Shown: positions 1 to 6,838 of the stretch, one piece after another | Numbering within the stretch: the stretch's first letter is position 1 | Layout: the number at the start of each line of letters is the position of its first letter | Assembly (NCBI GenBank): GCA_946480245.1 | Contig: CAMLIZ010000113.1 | Location: forward strand, 1-15,229 | Direction of reading: 5' to 3' | DNA: 15,229 nt | From: an uncultured Pseudomonadota bacterium | GTDB lineage: Bacteria; Pseudomonadota; Gammaproteobacteria; Burkholderiales; Burkholderiaceae | Notes under the pieces: model-generated | The model's input: only the letters and a program-made list of their open reading frames with translations | Told to the model about the DNA's origin: nothing | Database searches by the model: none | Position numbers and translations under genes: made by a program

Positions 1-685
1 CCTTGAAGCGCTTCAGCAGGTTCAGGCTGAACTGGTAGTCGGAGCCCGGGCGCGCCTCCTTGTACAGGCGCGGCGCGGTCTCGAGGTTGTGGTTCATCAC
101 GTCGGGCGGCGCGGCCTTCAGGATCTCGAGCGCGCGGTCCATGCGGCCGCGGAAGTCCGGGGTGAGGATCTCGATGCGGGTGTCCGGCGACTGCGCGCGC
201 ACCTGGCGGATGCACTCCACGAAGTGGCCGGCGCCGCCGTCGCGCAGGTCGTCGCGGTCGACGCTGGTGATCACCACGTACTTCAGCTTCAGCGCAGCGA
301 TGGTCTTGGCGAGGTTGGCCGGCTCGTTGACGTCCAGCGGGTCGGGGCGGCCGTGGCCCACGTCGCAGAACGGGCAGCGGCGCGTGCACTTGTCGCCCAT
401 GATCATGAACGTGGCCGTGCCCTTGCCGAAGCATTCACCGATGTTGGGGCAGCTGGCTTCCTCGCACACCGTGTGCAGCTTGTGCTCGCGCAGGATGTTC
501 TTGATCTCGTAGAAGCGCGTGGTGGGCGAACCGGCCTTCACGCGGATCCAGTCGGGCTTGCGCAGCGTCTCGTGCGGCACCACCTTGATCGGGATGCGAG
601 CCGTCTTGGCTTCGGCCTTCTGCTTGGCGCTAGGGTCGTAGGCGGCGCCGCTGGCGGCCTGGTGAACGGTGTTGTCGGTGGGCAT
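1..685 (-). CDS. lipA: Lipoyl synthase LipA (C-terminal part outside the window)
   Basis: LipA is a radical SAM enzyme. It inserts two sulfurs into the octanoyl group on lipoyl domains of 2-oxoacid dehydrogenases and the glycine cleavage H protein, finishing the pathway begun by LipB. The 228 visible residues start at ATG 685. They carry both cluster motifs: the auxiliary-cluster cysteines C74, C79 and C85, and the radical SAM CxxxCxxC at C100, C104 and C107 inside [13 protein letters not shown]. LipA proteins are usually about 310–330 residues, so roughly the last third lies beyond position 1. The start lies 9 bases after the lipB stop, and I see no clear Shine-Dalgarno sequence, so translation probably depends on coupling to lipB. 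The identification is secure. Confidence 0.97.
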   Translation of the reverse strand, partial: MPTDNTVHQAASGAAYDPSAKQKAEAKTARIPIKVVPHETLRKPDWIRVKAGSPTTRFYEIKNILREHKLHTVCEEASCPNIGECFGKGTATFMIMGDKCTRRCPFCDVGHGRPDPLDVNEPANLAKTIAALKLKYVVITSVDRDDLRDGGAGHFVECIRQVRAQSPDTRIEILTPDFRGRMDRALEILKAAPPDVMNHNLETAPRLYKEARPGSDYQFSLNLLKRFK

Positions 686-694
686 GCGAAGCGC

Positions 695-1363
695 TCAGGG
701 CGCCAATTGCGACGCGAGCCTGCGTGAGAACTCCTGCGCCACCGTCGCCCAATCCGTGAAAACCCCAAGTGTAGCCAAGTCGACCGTTTGCAGTCCGGCG
801 TAGCCGCAGGGGTTGATCCAGGAAAAGGGCTGCAGATCCATCGCCACGTTGAGTGCCACGCCGTGGTAGCTGCGGTGGTTGCTGATCTTGATGCCAAGCG
901 CCGCGATCTTGCCGAGGCCGCGAAACGGCTGGTCGGACGGCTGCGGCCCGGTGAGCGCCGCATGGCCGAACGGGTCGTCGAGCTTCACGTAGATGCCGGG
1001 CGCGCCGGCGACGCGATGGCCAGTGACCCCGAAGTGCGCCAGCGTCTTCAGCACCGCGTTCTCGAGCCTGAACACGTATTCCTTCACGTAGTACCCGGCG
1101 CGCTTGAGGTCGACCAGCGGATAAGCCACCACCTGCCCCGGGCCGTGATAGGTGACCTGCCCGCCGCGGTTGGTGGCCACCACCGGAATGCCGTGCGCGT
1201 CGAGCACGTGCTCGGGCTTGCCGGCCAGCCCCTGCGTGAACACGGGTGGGTGCTCGCACAGCCAGAGTTCGTCGGGCATGTCCGCGCTGCGCGCCTCGGT
1301 GAAAGCACGCATCGCTTCGAGGGTGGGCGCGTAGTCGACGCGGCCGAGGGTCTTGAGGATCAC
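695..1363 (-). CDS. lipB: Octanoyltransferase LipB
   Basis: LipB moves the octanoyl group from acyl carrier protein to a lysine on lipoyl domains, producing the substrate for LipA encoded just downstream. The 222-residue product has the family signature [12 protein letters not shown] at residues 66–77, the conserved lysine K152 in [13 protein letters not shown], and the acyl-carrying cysteine C186 in WINPCGYAG. Its length is normal (the E. coli protein is about 213). The start is a GTG at 1363 that shares four bases (GTGA) with the stop of the upstream ArsR-type gene. Homology begins at once after it ([10 protein letters not shown]), so the longer open frame extending upstream is not coding. 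Translation is probably coupled to the regulator gene. Confidence 0.96.
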   Translation of the reverse strand: MILKTLGRVDYAPTLEAMRAFTEARSADMPDELWLCEHPPVFTQGLAGKPEHVLDAHGIPVVATNRGGQVTYHGPGQVVAYPLVDLKRAGYYVKEYVFRLENAVLKTLAHFGVTGHRVAGAPGIYVKLDDPFGHAALTGPQPSDQPFRGLGKIAALGIKISNHRSYHGVALNVAMDLQPFSWINPCGYAGLQTVDLATLGVFTDWATVAQEFSRRLASQLAP

Positions 1364-2061
1364 GCGCGGGTTGTACCACCGGCCGCGTCGATGCCCAGCG
1401 GCGACAGCCATTCGCGCTCGCCCTTGGGCGTGGCCCGCACGCCGCGGCCTTCCAGATCCTGTGTGAGCCAGCGCCGGCGCAGCGCCGCCTGCAACACCCC
1501 GGCGCCGAGCGCGCCGCCCAGATGCGAGCGGCGCTCGCTCCAGTCCAGACAGGCGCAGGCGAAGCGGCGGCGCTGGCCGCGCGCTGAGGCGATGTCCACG
1601 CCCCAGGCATCGAGTGCACGTTCGCCGGCCGGCAGCAGTCGGTAGCCGCGCTGCGCCTCGGGCTGCAGCCACCGCTGCTTGAGCAGACGCTCATGCAGCG
1701 CCACGGCCAGCGTGCCGGCGAGGTGGTCGTAGCAGGTGCGCGCCATGCGCAGCCGCTCCGGCGTGCGCGTGGCCGGCGGCGCCTTCTGCCCCGCGATGAC
1801 GAGCAGCGATTCCAGCGCCGCGCCGACCTCGTCGCTTGCCAGCGCGTAATAGCGGTGCCGGCCCTGCGGCACGCAGACGATCAGCTGCTGCTCCATCAGC
1901 CGTGCCAGGTGGGCGCTGGTGGTGGACGCGGCCAGCTCGGCGGTGGCGCAGAGTTCGGTGGCCGTGCGGGCACGGCGGTCCATCAGCGCACACAGCATGC
2001 GCGCGCGCGCCGGCTCGGCGATCGCCGCGGCGGTGGCGGCAAGACGTTGCTCGACATCCAT
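1360..2061 (-). CDS. ArsR-family winged-helix transcriptional regulator with a long C-terminal domain
   Basis: The 233-residue protein starts with an ArsR-like winged helix. Residues about 1–75 include [20 protein letters not shown], then a recognition-helix region near 44–58 ([17 protein letters not shown]) and a wing with QGRHRYY (66–72). Small metal-sensing ArsR proteins are about 100–120 residues. This one has about 140 more, with C110 (CYDHLAG), C169 and C171, and H180 in [12 protein letters not shown], which could bind a ligand or sense redox state; that is inference. The ATG at 2061 has a GGAG sequence 8 bases upstream (2070–2073). The gene diverges from the P450-like gene and overlaps lipB by four bases. 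It most likely controls the divergent P450/ABM pair and itself. I do not know its effector. Confidence 0.88.
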   Translation of the reverse strand: MDVEQRLAATAAAIAEPARARMLCALMDRRARTATELCATAELAASTTSAHLARLMEQQLIVCVPQGRHRYYALASDEVGAALESLLVIAGQKAPPATRTPERLRMARTCYDHLAGTLAVALHERLLKQRWLQPEAQRGYRLLPAGERALDAWGVDIASARGQRRRFACACLDWSERRSHLGGALGAGVLQAALRRRWLTQDLEGRGVRATPKGEREWLSPLGIDAAGGTTRA

Positions 2062-2063
2062 GA

Positions 2064-2079
2064 TTCGCTCTCCAACGAA
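2064..2079. promoter_or_regulatory. Candidate operator in the regulator/P450 divergent gap
   Basis: The sequence TTCG, eight bases, CGAA forms a short inverted repeat (2064–2067 and 2076–2079) just upstream of the regulator ATG. ArsR-type regulators commonly bind an imperfect inverted repeat next to their own start. The repeat is only four bases per arm and overlaps the regulator's ribosome binding site, so this is a weak proposal. No convincing -35/-10 pair is visible in this small gap on either strand. Confidence 0.2.
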
Positions 2080-2111
2080 GCGTGAGCGCGCCAGTGTCGC
2101 AGACTGTGGCC

Positions 2112-3149
2112 ATGGACGATCACGACAGCCCCTCCTGCACACTGGCCAACGCCGCCTGGCACGCCGATCCCTACCCGTTCTATGCCGCGCTGCGCGCACG
2201 GCATCGCGACAGTGGCCCGCACCGCGACGCCGACAGCGGCATGTGGGTAGCGTGCACCGCAGCCGCGGTGCAGGCGGCGCTGCAAGCACCGGCGCTGCAT
2301 GTGCGTCCGCCCGACGAGCCGGTGCCGCCTCCGCTGCAGGGGCGGCCGATCGGTCAGGTGTTCGGCGGCCTGATGCGCATGAACGAGGGGGCGTCGCGCC
2401 ATGACCTGCCGAAGGCGCGAGCGCTCGAGGCACTCGCCGCGCTACACAAGCGAACGCCGGCGTGCGCCGAGGCGGTGATCGACGCCGGTTTCACGCTCGA
2501 CCTTCGCCATGTGAACGACCTGCTTTTCGACGCACCGCTGGCGTTGATGGCCGCGCTGCTCGGCGTGCCGATGCCCGACTGGAGCGCGCTCGCGGCGGAC
2601 GTGCGCTCGCTGGTCGGCGCCTGGTCCGCCCACGCGGACGAGGCGCAGCGCCAGCGCGGCGACACGGCGGCGCTGGCGCTGCTCGCGCGCTTCGATGGTG
2701 ACGCCAATCGAATCGGCTTCTTCACGCAAGCCTGCGATGCCACCGCGGGCCTTGTCGGCCTGGCGCTCACAGCCTGGCAACGAGACGCCGGCACGGCCAT
2801 CGACGCGGACGGCCTCGCCGCATTGGCGCAGCTCGACCCGCCCGTGCAGAACACACGCCGCTTTGCCGCGGATGAGCTGCAACTGTTGGGCCACACGCTG
2901 CAGCGCGGCGACGCCGTGCTGGTGCTGCTTGCCTCGGCCAACCACGACGCCGCGCACACCGACTTCGGCTGGGGCTACGGGCGCCATGCGTGCCCCGGCG
3001 AACGGCTGTCGCGCGAGATCGCCGCCGCGTTGCTGGCACGCTGGCTGCACCAGGACGAGCCGGCGTGGCGCGCGGCGACGGCGCGCTGGCGCTACCGCCC
3101 GCTGCCGAACGCGCGCATTCCTCATTTCACTGCACAGGAGCCCGCATGA
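2112..3149 (+). CDS. Cytochrome P450-like protein lacking ExxR and the I-helix acid/threonine pair
   Basis: Near the N-terminus WHADPYPFYAALR is typical of bacterial P450s. The haem loop FGWGYGRHACPG (residues 285–296) supplies the thiolate ligand C294. PPVQNTRRFA...LLGHTLQRGDAVLVLLASANHD matches the P450 region after the K helix. Two otherwise near-invariant elements are altered: ExxR before PPVQ reads A237-L-A-Q240, and the I-helix AGx(D/E)T reads AGLVG (212–216). At 345 residues it is shorter than usual (about 390–420). It may bind haem without normal monooxygenation, or act as a peroxygenase-like or non-catalytic partner; that is inference. Two starts are possible: ATG 2112, chosen because it leaves room for a promoter, or in-frame GTG 2082. 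Neither has a good ribosome site. The stop overlaps the next start (ATGA). Confidence 0.85.
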   Translation: MDDHDSPSCTLANAAWHADPYPFYAALRARHRDSGPHRDADSGMWVACTAAAVQAALQAPALHVRPPDEPVPPPLQGRPIGQVFGGLMRMNEGASRHDLPKARALEALAALHKRTPACAEAVIDAGFTLDLRHVNDLLFDAPLALMAALLGVPMPDWSALAADVRSLVGAWSAHADEAQRQRGDTAALALLARFDGDANRIGFFTQACDATAGLVGLALTAWQRDAGTAIDADGLAALAQLDPPVQNTRRFAADELQLLGHTLQRGDAVLVLLASANHDAAHTDFGWGYGRHACPGERLSREIAAALLARWLHQDEPAWRAATARWRYRPLPNARIPHFTAQEPA

Positions 3150-3490
3150 TCGCCGTGATCTTCGAAGTGACCCCCGCCGCCGGCGCGCGCCAGCGCTACC
3201 TCGACACTGCGGCCGCGCTGAAACCCGTGCTCGAACGCATCGACGGCTTCGTGTCGATCGAACGCTTCCAAAGCCTGGCCGATCCCGACAGGCTGCTGTC
3301 GCTGTCGTTCTGGCGCGACGAGGCGGCGGTGCAGCTGTGGCGCGCGCAGGAGGCGCATCGCGCGGCGCAATCCGCCGGCCGCAACGGCGTGTTCGCCGAC
3401 TACCGGCTGCGCGTAGCCGCGGTGTTGCGCGATTACGGTCTGCGCGAGCGCGACCAAGCGCCGGCGGACAGCCGCGCCGCGCACGGCTGA
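3146..3490 (+). CDS. ABM-domain protein (antibiotic biosynthesis monooxygenase / HmoA-like)
   Basis: The 114-residue protein fits the dimeric alpha+beta-barrel ABM superfamily. That superfamily includes cofactor-free quinone and polyketide monooxygenases and IsdG/HmoA haem-degrading enzymes. The start MIAVIFEVTP is the first strand. IDGFVSIERFQS and LLSLSFWRDEAAVQLWRAQEAHRAAQ (residues about 32–75, with W56, W65 and H71) are typical. The last ~15 residues (RDQAPADSRAAHG) look like a disordered tail. AGGAG at 3136–3140 lies five bases before the ATG, and the start overlaps the P450 stop by four bases, so the two are surely co-translated. Which activity it has cannot be told from sequence; a role with the P450-like protein is inferred from the overlap. 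It ends 10 bases from the convergent ybeD stop. Confidence 0.85.
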   Translation: MIAVIFEVTPAAGARQRYLDTAAALKPVLERIDGFVSIERFQSLADPDRLLSLSFWRDEAAVQLWRAQEAHRAAQSAGRNGVFADYRLRVAAVLRDYGLRERDQAPADSRAAHG

Positions 3491-3500
3491 ACCGGGTGGC

Positions 3501-3767
3501 TCAAAGCACCACCTTGACCATCGGATGCGCGGTGAGTGCGCGGTACAGGTTGTCGAGCTGCTGGCGGCTGGTCGCGGTGACGGTGATCGTCAGGCCCAGG
3601 TAGTTGCCGCCGCTGCTCGGGCGCAGCTCCACGCTGGCGACGTCGAAGGACGGGTCGAACTGGAGCGCGACCGCTGCGATCGCATCGGCAAAGCCATCGA
3701 CGTTCGGCCCCATTACCTTGATCGGGAACGCGCTCGGGTACTCGATCAACGATTCCTCGGGCCTCAT
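3501..3767 (-). CDS. ybeD: DUF493 family protein YbeD
   Basis: The 88-residue protein has the DUF493/YbeD pattern: ESLIEYPSAFPIKVMGPN at the start, then FDPSFDVASVELRPSSGGNYLGLTITVTATSRQQLDNLYRALTAHPMVKVVL. The family is a small ferredoxin-like alpha/beta fold resembling ACT-type regulatory domains, and its length is usual (about 87). Its biochemical role is not established. It is often found between dacA or an aminotransferase and lipB, and a regulatory role in lipoate attachment has been suggested only from that context. The start ATG shares four bases with the stop of the aminotransferase gene, which indicates translational coupling. In this window lipB is not next; the regulator/P450/ABM module comes between. 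Confidence 0.93.
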   Translation of the reverse strand: MRPEESLIEYPSAFPIKVMGPNVDGFADAIAAVALQFDPSFDVASVELRPSSGGNYLGLTITVTATSRQQLDNLYRALTAHPMVKVVL

Positions 3768-4654
3768 ATGCTCTGCCGCTGCTTGGCGCGTTGGTAAGCC
3801 TGGTACAGCCGTGCATACACCGGCCCGGGCTTGCCGCGCATGGCGCCGTGGCCCACCGGTTCGCCGTCGATCAGCGTGACCGGCAGCACCTCCTTGGTGG
3901 CCGAGCTCAGCAGCACCTCGTCGGCCGCGTGCACGTCGGCCTCGGTGATCGGCCGCAGGTTGTACGCGATGCCCTCTTCCTCGCACAACTCGCGCAGCAG
4001 CTCGAAGCGGATGCCCTCGAGCAGCATCTCGCTCTTCGGCGGGCCGAGCAGCGCGCCCTCGTGCACGATCCACACGTTGCTGCCCGAAGCTTCCGTGAGG
4101 TACTTGATGCCGTTGGGCGCCTCGCGCAGCAGGATCGTCTCCACGGCGCCCTTATCGGCCGAGATCTGGCGCGCCAGCACGTTGCCGAGCAGCGACACGC
4201 TCTTGATGTCACCATGCTCCCAGCGGAAGTCGCGCGCGCTCACACACGCCACGCCGCGATGGCGCTGCTCGGCGGTGGGCGGCTTCATCGTGCTGCACAT
4301 CATGAACACCGTGGGATCGATGTCGGTGGGCATCACGTGATCGCGCACCGCCACGCCACGCGTGACTTGCAGATACAGGAGCTGATCCTCGGAGGGGTGC
4401 GCCCGCACGATCTGGCGCGCGCGCTCCAGCCACTCGGCCGGCGAGTGCGGCGGCGCAATGCGCAGCTTGGCCAGACTGCGGCCGAGGCGCGCCATGTGCT
4501 CCTCGAAGCGGAACAGGCGTCGGCCGTACACCGGCACCACCTCGTACACGCCGTCGCCGAAGATGAAGCCGCGGTCGAGCACCGAGACCTTGGCCTGCGT
4601 GAGCGGCAGGAACTCGCCATTCAGATAGCACAGGGTGTCGGGGATCGACTGCAT
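3764..4654 (-). CDS. dat: D-amino-acid aminotransferase (PLP fold type IV)
   Basis: The 296-residue protein is a class IV aminotransferase of the D-alanine aminotransferase type, interconverting D-alanine and 2-oxoglutarate with pyruvate and D-glutamate. The sequence shows SVLDRGFIFGDGVYEVVPVY (24–43), YLQVTRG (94–100) and catalytic K151 in GDIKSVSLLGN. The R-x-H carboxylate trap is present as R104 and H106, six residues later than in Bacillus D-alanine aminotransferase (R98, H100, K145), a consistent offset. EASGSNVW and ATKEVLPVTLIDGEPVG follow as expected. That trap favours a D-amino-acid enzyme over branched-chain aminotransferase or aminodeoxychorismate lyase. GGGAG stands about 9 bases before the ATG. 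It lies 30 bases after dacA, whose product releases D-alanine, which makes a D-alanine salvage role likely. Confidence 0.92.
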   Translation of the reverse strand: MQSIPDTLCYLNGEFLPLTQAKVSVLDRGFIFGDGVYEVVPVYGRRLFRFEEHMARLGRSLAKLRIAPPHSPAEWLERARQIVRAHPSEDQLLYLQVTRGVAVRDHVMPTDIDPTVFMMCSTMKPPTAEQRHRGVACVSARDFRWEHGDIKSVSLLGNVLARQISADKGAVETILLREAPNGIKYLTEASGSNVWIVHEGALLGPPKSEMLLEGIRFELLRELCEEEGIAYNLRPITEADVHAADEVLLSSATKEVLPVTLIDGEPVGHGAMRGKPGPVYARLYQAYQRAKQRQSI

Positions 4655-4684
4655 GGAATGACTCCCTGGAAGAGAAGGATCAGC

Positions 4685-5833
4685 TTACTTGATCCACAGG
4701 CGCAGCGCATCCCAGGCGCGGCCGAAGATGCCGGCCTGCGGCACCGCCTCCATCACCACCAGCGGCACCTCGGCCACCGGGGTGCCGGCCGTGGTGGTGA
4801 CCTTGATCGTGCCCACGCGCTGGCCCTTGGCGAGCGGGGCCACCAGCGGGTCGGTGCGTTCGATCTTGGTCTGCAGCTTGTCGCCTTCGCCGCGCGGCAC
4901 GCTCACGTACAGCGGTGCCGCGGCGCCGAGCTTGGCTTCCTTGCTGGTGCCCTTCCAGACCTGCGGCGAGGCAATCGGCTTGCCGGCCTCGAACAGGCGC
5001 ACGTCGTCCCAGGCCGCGTAGCCCCAGTTCAGCAGCTTCTGGCTCTCGGTGGCGCGCGCCTCCTTCGAGGCCGTGCCCATCACCACGCTCAGCAGGCGCC
5101 GCTTGCCGTTGGGGAAGTCGCGCTGCGCGCTGGCCACCAGGCAGTAGCCGGCGGCGTCGGTGTAGCCGGTCTTCATGCCGTCCACCGTAGGATCCCGGCG
5201 CAGCAGCATGTTGCGGTTGTCCTGGCGGATGTGGTTGAAGGTGTACTCCTTGATCGAATACAGCGGATAGAACTGCGGGTGGTCGACGATGATGTGCTGC
5301 GCCATCACCGAGATGTCGCGCGCGCTGCTGTGATGCCCGGGCACCGTGATACCGGTGGGGTTCACGAAGTGCGTGTTCTTCAGGCCCCAGGCCTGCGCCT
5401 GGCGGTTCATCATGTCGACGAAGTTCTCCACGGTGCCGCCCGTCGCCTCGGCAATCGCCACCGACGCGTCGTTGCCCGACTGCACGACCACCCCGTGCAG
5501 CAGTTCGTCGACGGTGGGCGTCATCGTGGTGTCGATGAACATCAGCGACGGATCGCCCTTGCGTTCGTCCCAGGCGCGCTTGGAGACGCTCACCTTCTGG
5601 TCGAGGGCGAGCTTGTGCTGCTTGATCGCGTCGAACGCGACGTAGGCGGTCATCAGCTTGGTCAGCGAGGCCGGGTCGTTGGGCTGATCGGCGTTGTGCT
5701 CGGCCAGCACCTGGTTGCTGGTCACGTCCACCAGGATGTAGCTGCGTGCCGCGATCTCGGGCGGTTGCGGCGCTTGCGCGAAGACCGTGGCAGAGCCGGC
5801 CACGGCCAGCAGGAAGACGGAGAGTCGTTTCAT
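4685..5833 (-). CDS. dacA: D-alanyl-D-alanine carboxypeptidase (PBP5/6 family)
   Basis: This periplasmic serine enzyme removes the terminal D-alanine from peptidoglycan pentapeptides. From ATG 5833 the product has 382 residues, with a signal peptide MKRLSVFLLAVAGSATVFAQA (cleavage near 21). The three penicillin-binding motifs are S56-x-x-K59 (SLTK), SGN at 119–121 and KTG at 221–223. The C-terminal beta-domain ends in an amphipathic tail, FGRAWDALRLWIK, the usual anchor on the outer face of the inner membrane. An in-frame GTG at 5872 overlaps the upstream hydrolase stop (GTGA) and would add 13 residues; I prefer 5833 because the signal peptide begins there, but the longer start is possible. 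The downstream aminotransferase probably uses the D-alanine released. Confidence 0.95.
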   Translation of the reverse strand: MKRLSVFLLAVAGSATVFAQAPQPPEIAARSYILVDVTSNQVLAEHNADQPNDPASLTKLMTAYVAFDAIKQHKLALDQKVSVSKRAWDERKGDPSLMFIDTTMTPTVDELLHGVVVQSGNDASVAIAEATGGTVENFVDMMNRQAQAWGLKNTHFVNPTGITVPGHHSSARDISVMAQHIIVDHPQFYPLYSIKEYTFNHIRQDNRNMLLRRDPTVDGMKTGYTDAAGYCLVASAQRDFPNGKRRLLSVVMGTASKEARATESQKLLNWGYAAWDDVRLFEAGKPIASPQVWKGTSKEAKLGAAAPLYVSVPRGEGDKLQTKIERTDPLVAPLAKGQRVGTIKVTTTAGTPVAEVPLVVMEAVPQAGIFGRAWDALRLWIK

Positions 5834-5868
5834 CGATCGGAAGGGTTCGGAAGGCGTGAGGTGACGCG

Positions 5869-6480
5869 TCACGCGAAGGCGCGCAGCACCACGGATTTCA
5901 GCAGAGCAAGCTGCCCATGGAAGAAGTGGCCGACCCCGGGGATCACCAGCACCGGCAGAGTTTGCGGGCGCGCCCAGTCGAGCGTGGCCTGCAGCGGCAC
6001 CACCTCGTCGGCTTCGCCGTGGATCACCAGCGTGTCAGCCGGCACGGGCGCCACCTCGAAGTTGGCGGTGGCCGGGCCTACGAGCACGAGGCGCTGCGCC
6101 CGTTCGTCCTGCGGCAGCCGCTCGGCCGCACGCGAGGCCACATAACCGCCGAAAGAAAAGCCGCCGAGCACCAGCGGCTGCGCCGGATGGCGCTGCGCCT
6201 GGATCACAGCCAGCGCATCGTCGATCTCGCCGCGACCTTCGTCCCAGCTGCCAGCAGATCGACCCACGCCGCGGAAGTTGAAACGCACGCTGCGCCAGCC
6301 CAGTTGCACGAAGGCCCGCGCCAGGGTCTGCACGACCTTGTTGTCCATCGTGCCGCCGTGCACCGGGTGCGGGTGGCAGAGCACCGCCACGCCCTTCGGC
6401 TCCCGCTCCGGCGCGTCGATCGCGCACTCGATCGGGCCCGCCGGCCCGGTGGTCAAGCTGCGCTCGGTGTGTGCGTTCAT
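5869..6480 (-). CDS. Alpha/beta hydrolase (COG2945 type)
   Basis: The 203-residue cytoplasmic protein has a complete catalytic triad. The nucleophile is S109 in GGFSFGG, the likely acid is D158 in IHGEADEVVP, and the base is H185 in PGVGHFFHG. The segment AVLCHPHPVHGGTMDNKVV (32–50) and SVRFNFRGVGRSAG (64–77) are typical of the COG2945 group of small hydrolases often called dienelactone-hydrolase-like. The natural substrate of this group is not known, so I give no gene symbol. Its ATG shares four bases (ATGA) with the ferredoxin stop, and its stop nearly touches dacA, so the three are probably one transcript. Confidence 0.88.
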   Translation of the reverse strand: MNAHTERSLTTGPAGPIECAIDAPEREPKGVAVLCHPHPVHGGTMDNKVVQTLARAFVQLGWRSVRFNFRGVGRSAGSWDEGRGEIDDALAVIQAQRHPAQPLVLGGFSFGGYVASRAAERLPQDERAQRLVLVGPATANFEVAPVPADTLVIHGEADEVVPLQATLDWARPQTLPVLVIPGVGHFFHGQLALLKSVVLRAFA

Positions 6481-6800
6481 CGGCCCACGTCGGGCGGCAG
6501 CAGCAGACGCTGCACCACCTGGCCGTTCTTCAGGTGCGACTCGACGATCTCGTCGATGTCCTCGCCGTCCACGTAGGTGTACCAGACCGCCTCGGGGTAG
6601 ACCACCGCCACCGGGCCGCCCGCGCAGCGGTCCATGCAGCCGGCCTTGTTGACGCGCACGCCGCCCGGCCCTGCGATGCCCGCCGCCTTCACCTTCGCCT
6701 TGCAGTGCTTGAACGCGCCCTCGGCGTTGTGCTCGGCACAACTGGGCTCGTTGTCGCGCTCGTTCAGGCAGAAGAAGATGTGGCGCTCGTAGTAGCTCAT
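6477..6800 (-). CDS. Thioredoxin-like [2Fe-2S] ferredoxin
   Basis: The 107-residue protein matches the thioredoxin-fold ferredoxins (Aquifex Fd / NuoE C-terminal domain type). The start YYERHIFFCLNERDNEPSC carries C11 and C21, and KAGCMDRCAGGP carries C55 and C59. The C-x3-C pair and its spacing from the first pair agree with Aquifex-type ferredoxin (C9, C22, C55, C59). C33 is an extra cysteine. VRVNKAGCMDRCAGGPVAVVYPEAVWYTYV is diagnostic of the family. It would be a cytoplasmic one-electron carrier; its partner is unknown. It overlaps the hydrolase gene by four bases. There is no Shine-Dalgarno sequence, but a TACAAT box ends seven bases before the ATG, which fits a leaderless message. Confidence 0.92.
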   Translation of the reverse strand: MSYYERHIFFCLNERDNEPSCAEHNAEGAFKHCKAKVKAAGIAGPGGVRVNKAGCMDRCAGGPVAVVYPEAVWYTYVDGEDIDEIVESHLKNGQVVQRLLLPPDVGR

Positions 6801-6807
6801 CGGACTG

Positions 6808-6813
6808 ATTGTA
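6808..6813 (-). promoter_or_regulatory. Candidate -10 box for a leaderless ferredoxin transcript
   Basis: TACAAT (5 of 6 matches to the sigma-70 -10 consensus) is followed by seven bases and then the ferredoxin ATG at 6800, which would place transcription initiation at the start codon itself. No clear -35 hexamer is seen at 16–18 bases upstream. Confidence 0.4.
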
Positions 6814-6838
6814 GGCAGCCCGTCGCGCCTCGTTTGCG

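Noticed and set aside
1360..3490. Recent horizontal transfer of the regulator/P450/ABM module on a mobile element
   Set aside because: I see no transposase, integrase, flanking repeats or change in base composition. Any acquisition appears old.
3791..6145. A 784-codon open frame on the plus strand
   Set aside because: It is antisense to the aminotransferase, dacA and part of the hydrolase gene, and its translation is rich in His, Arg, Gln and Leu, the usual mirror of high-GC coding DNA.
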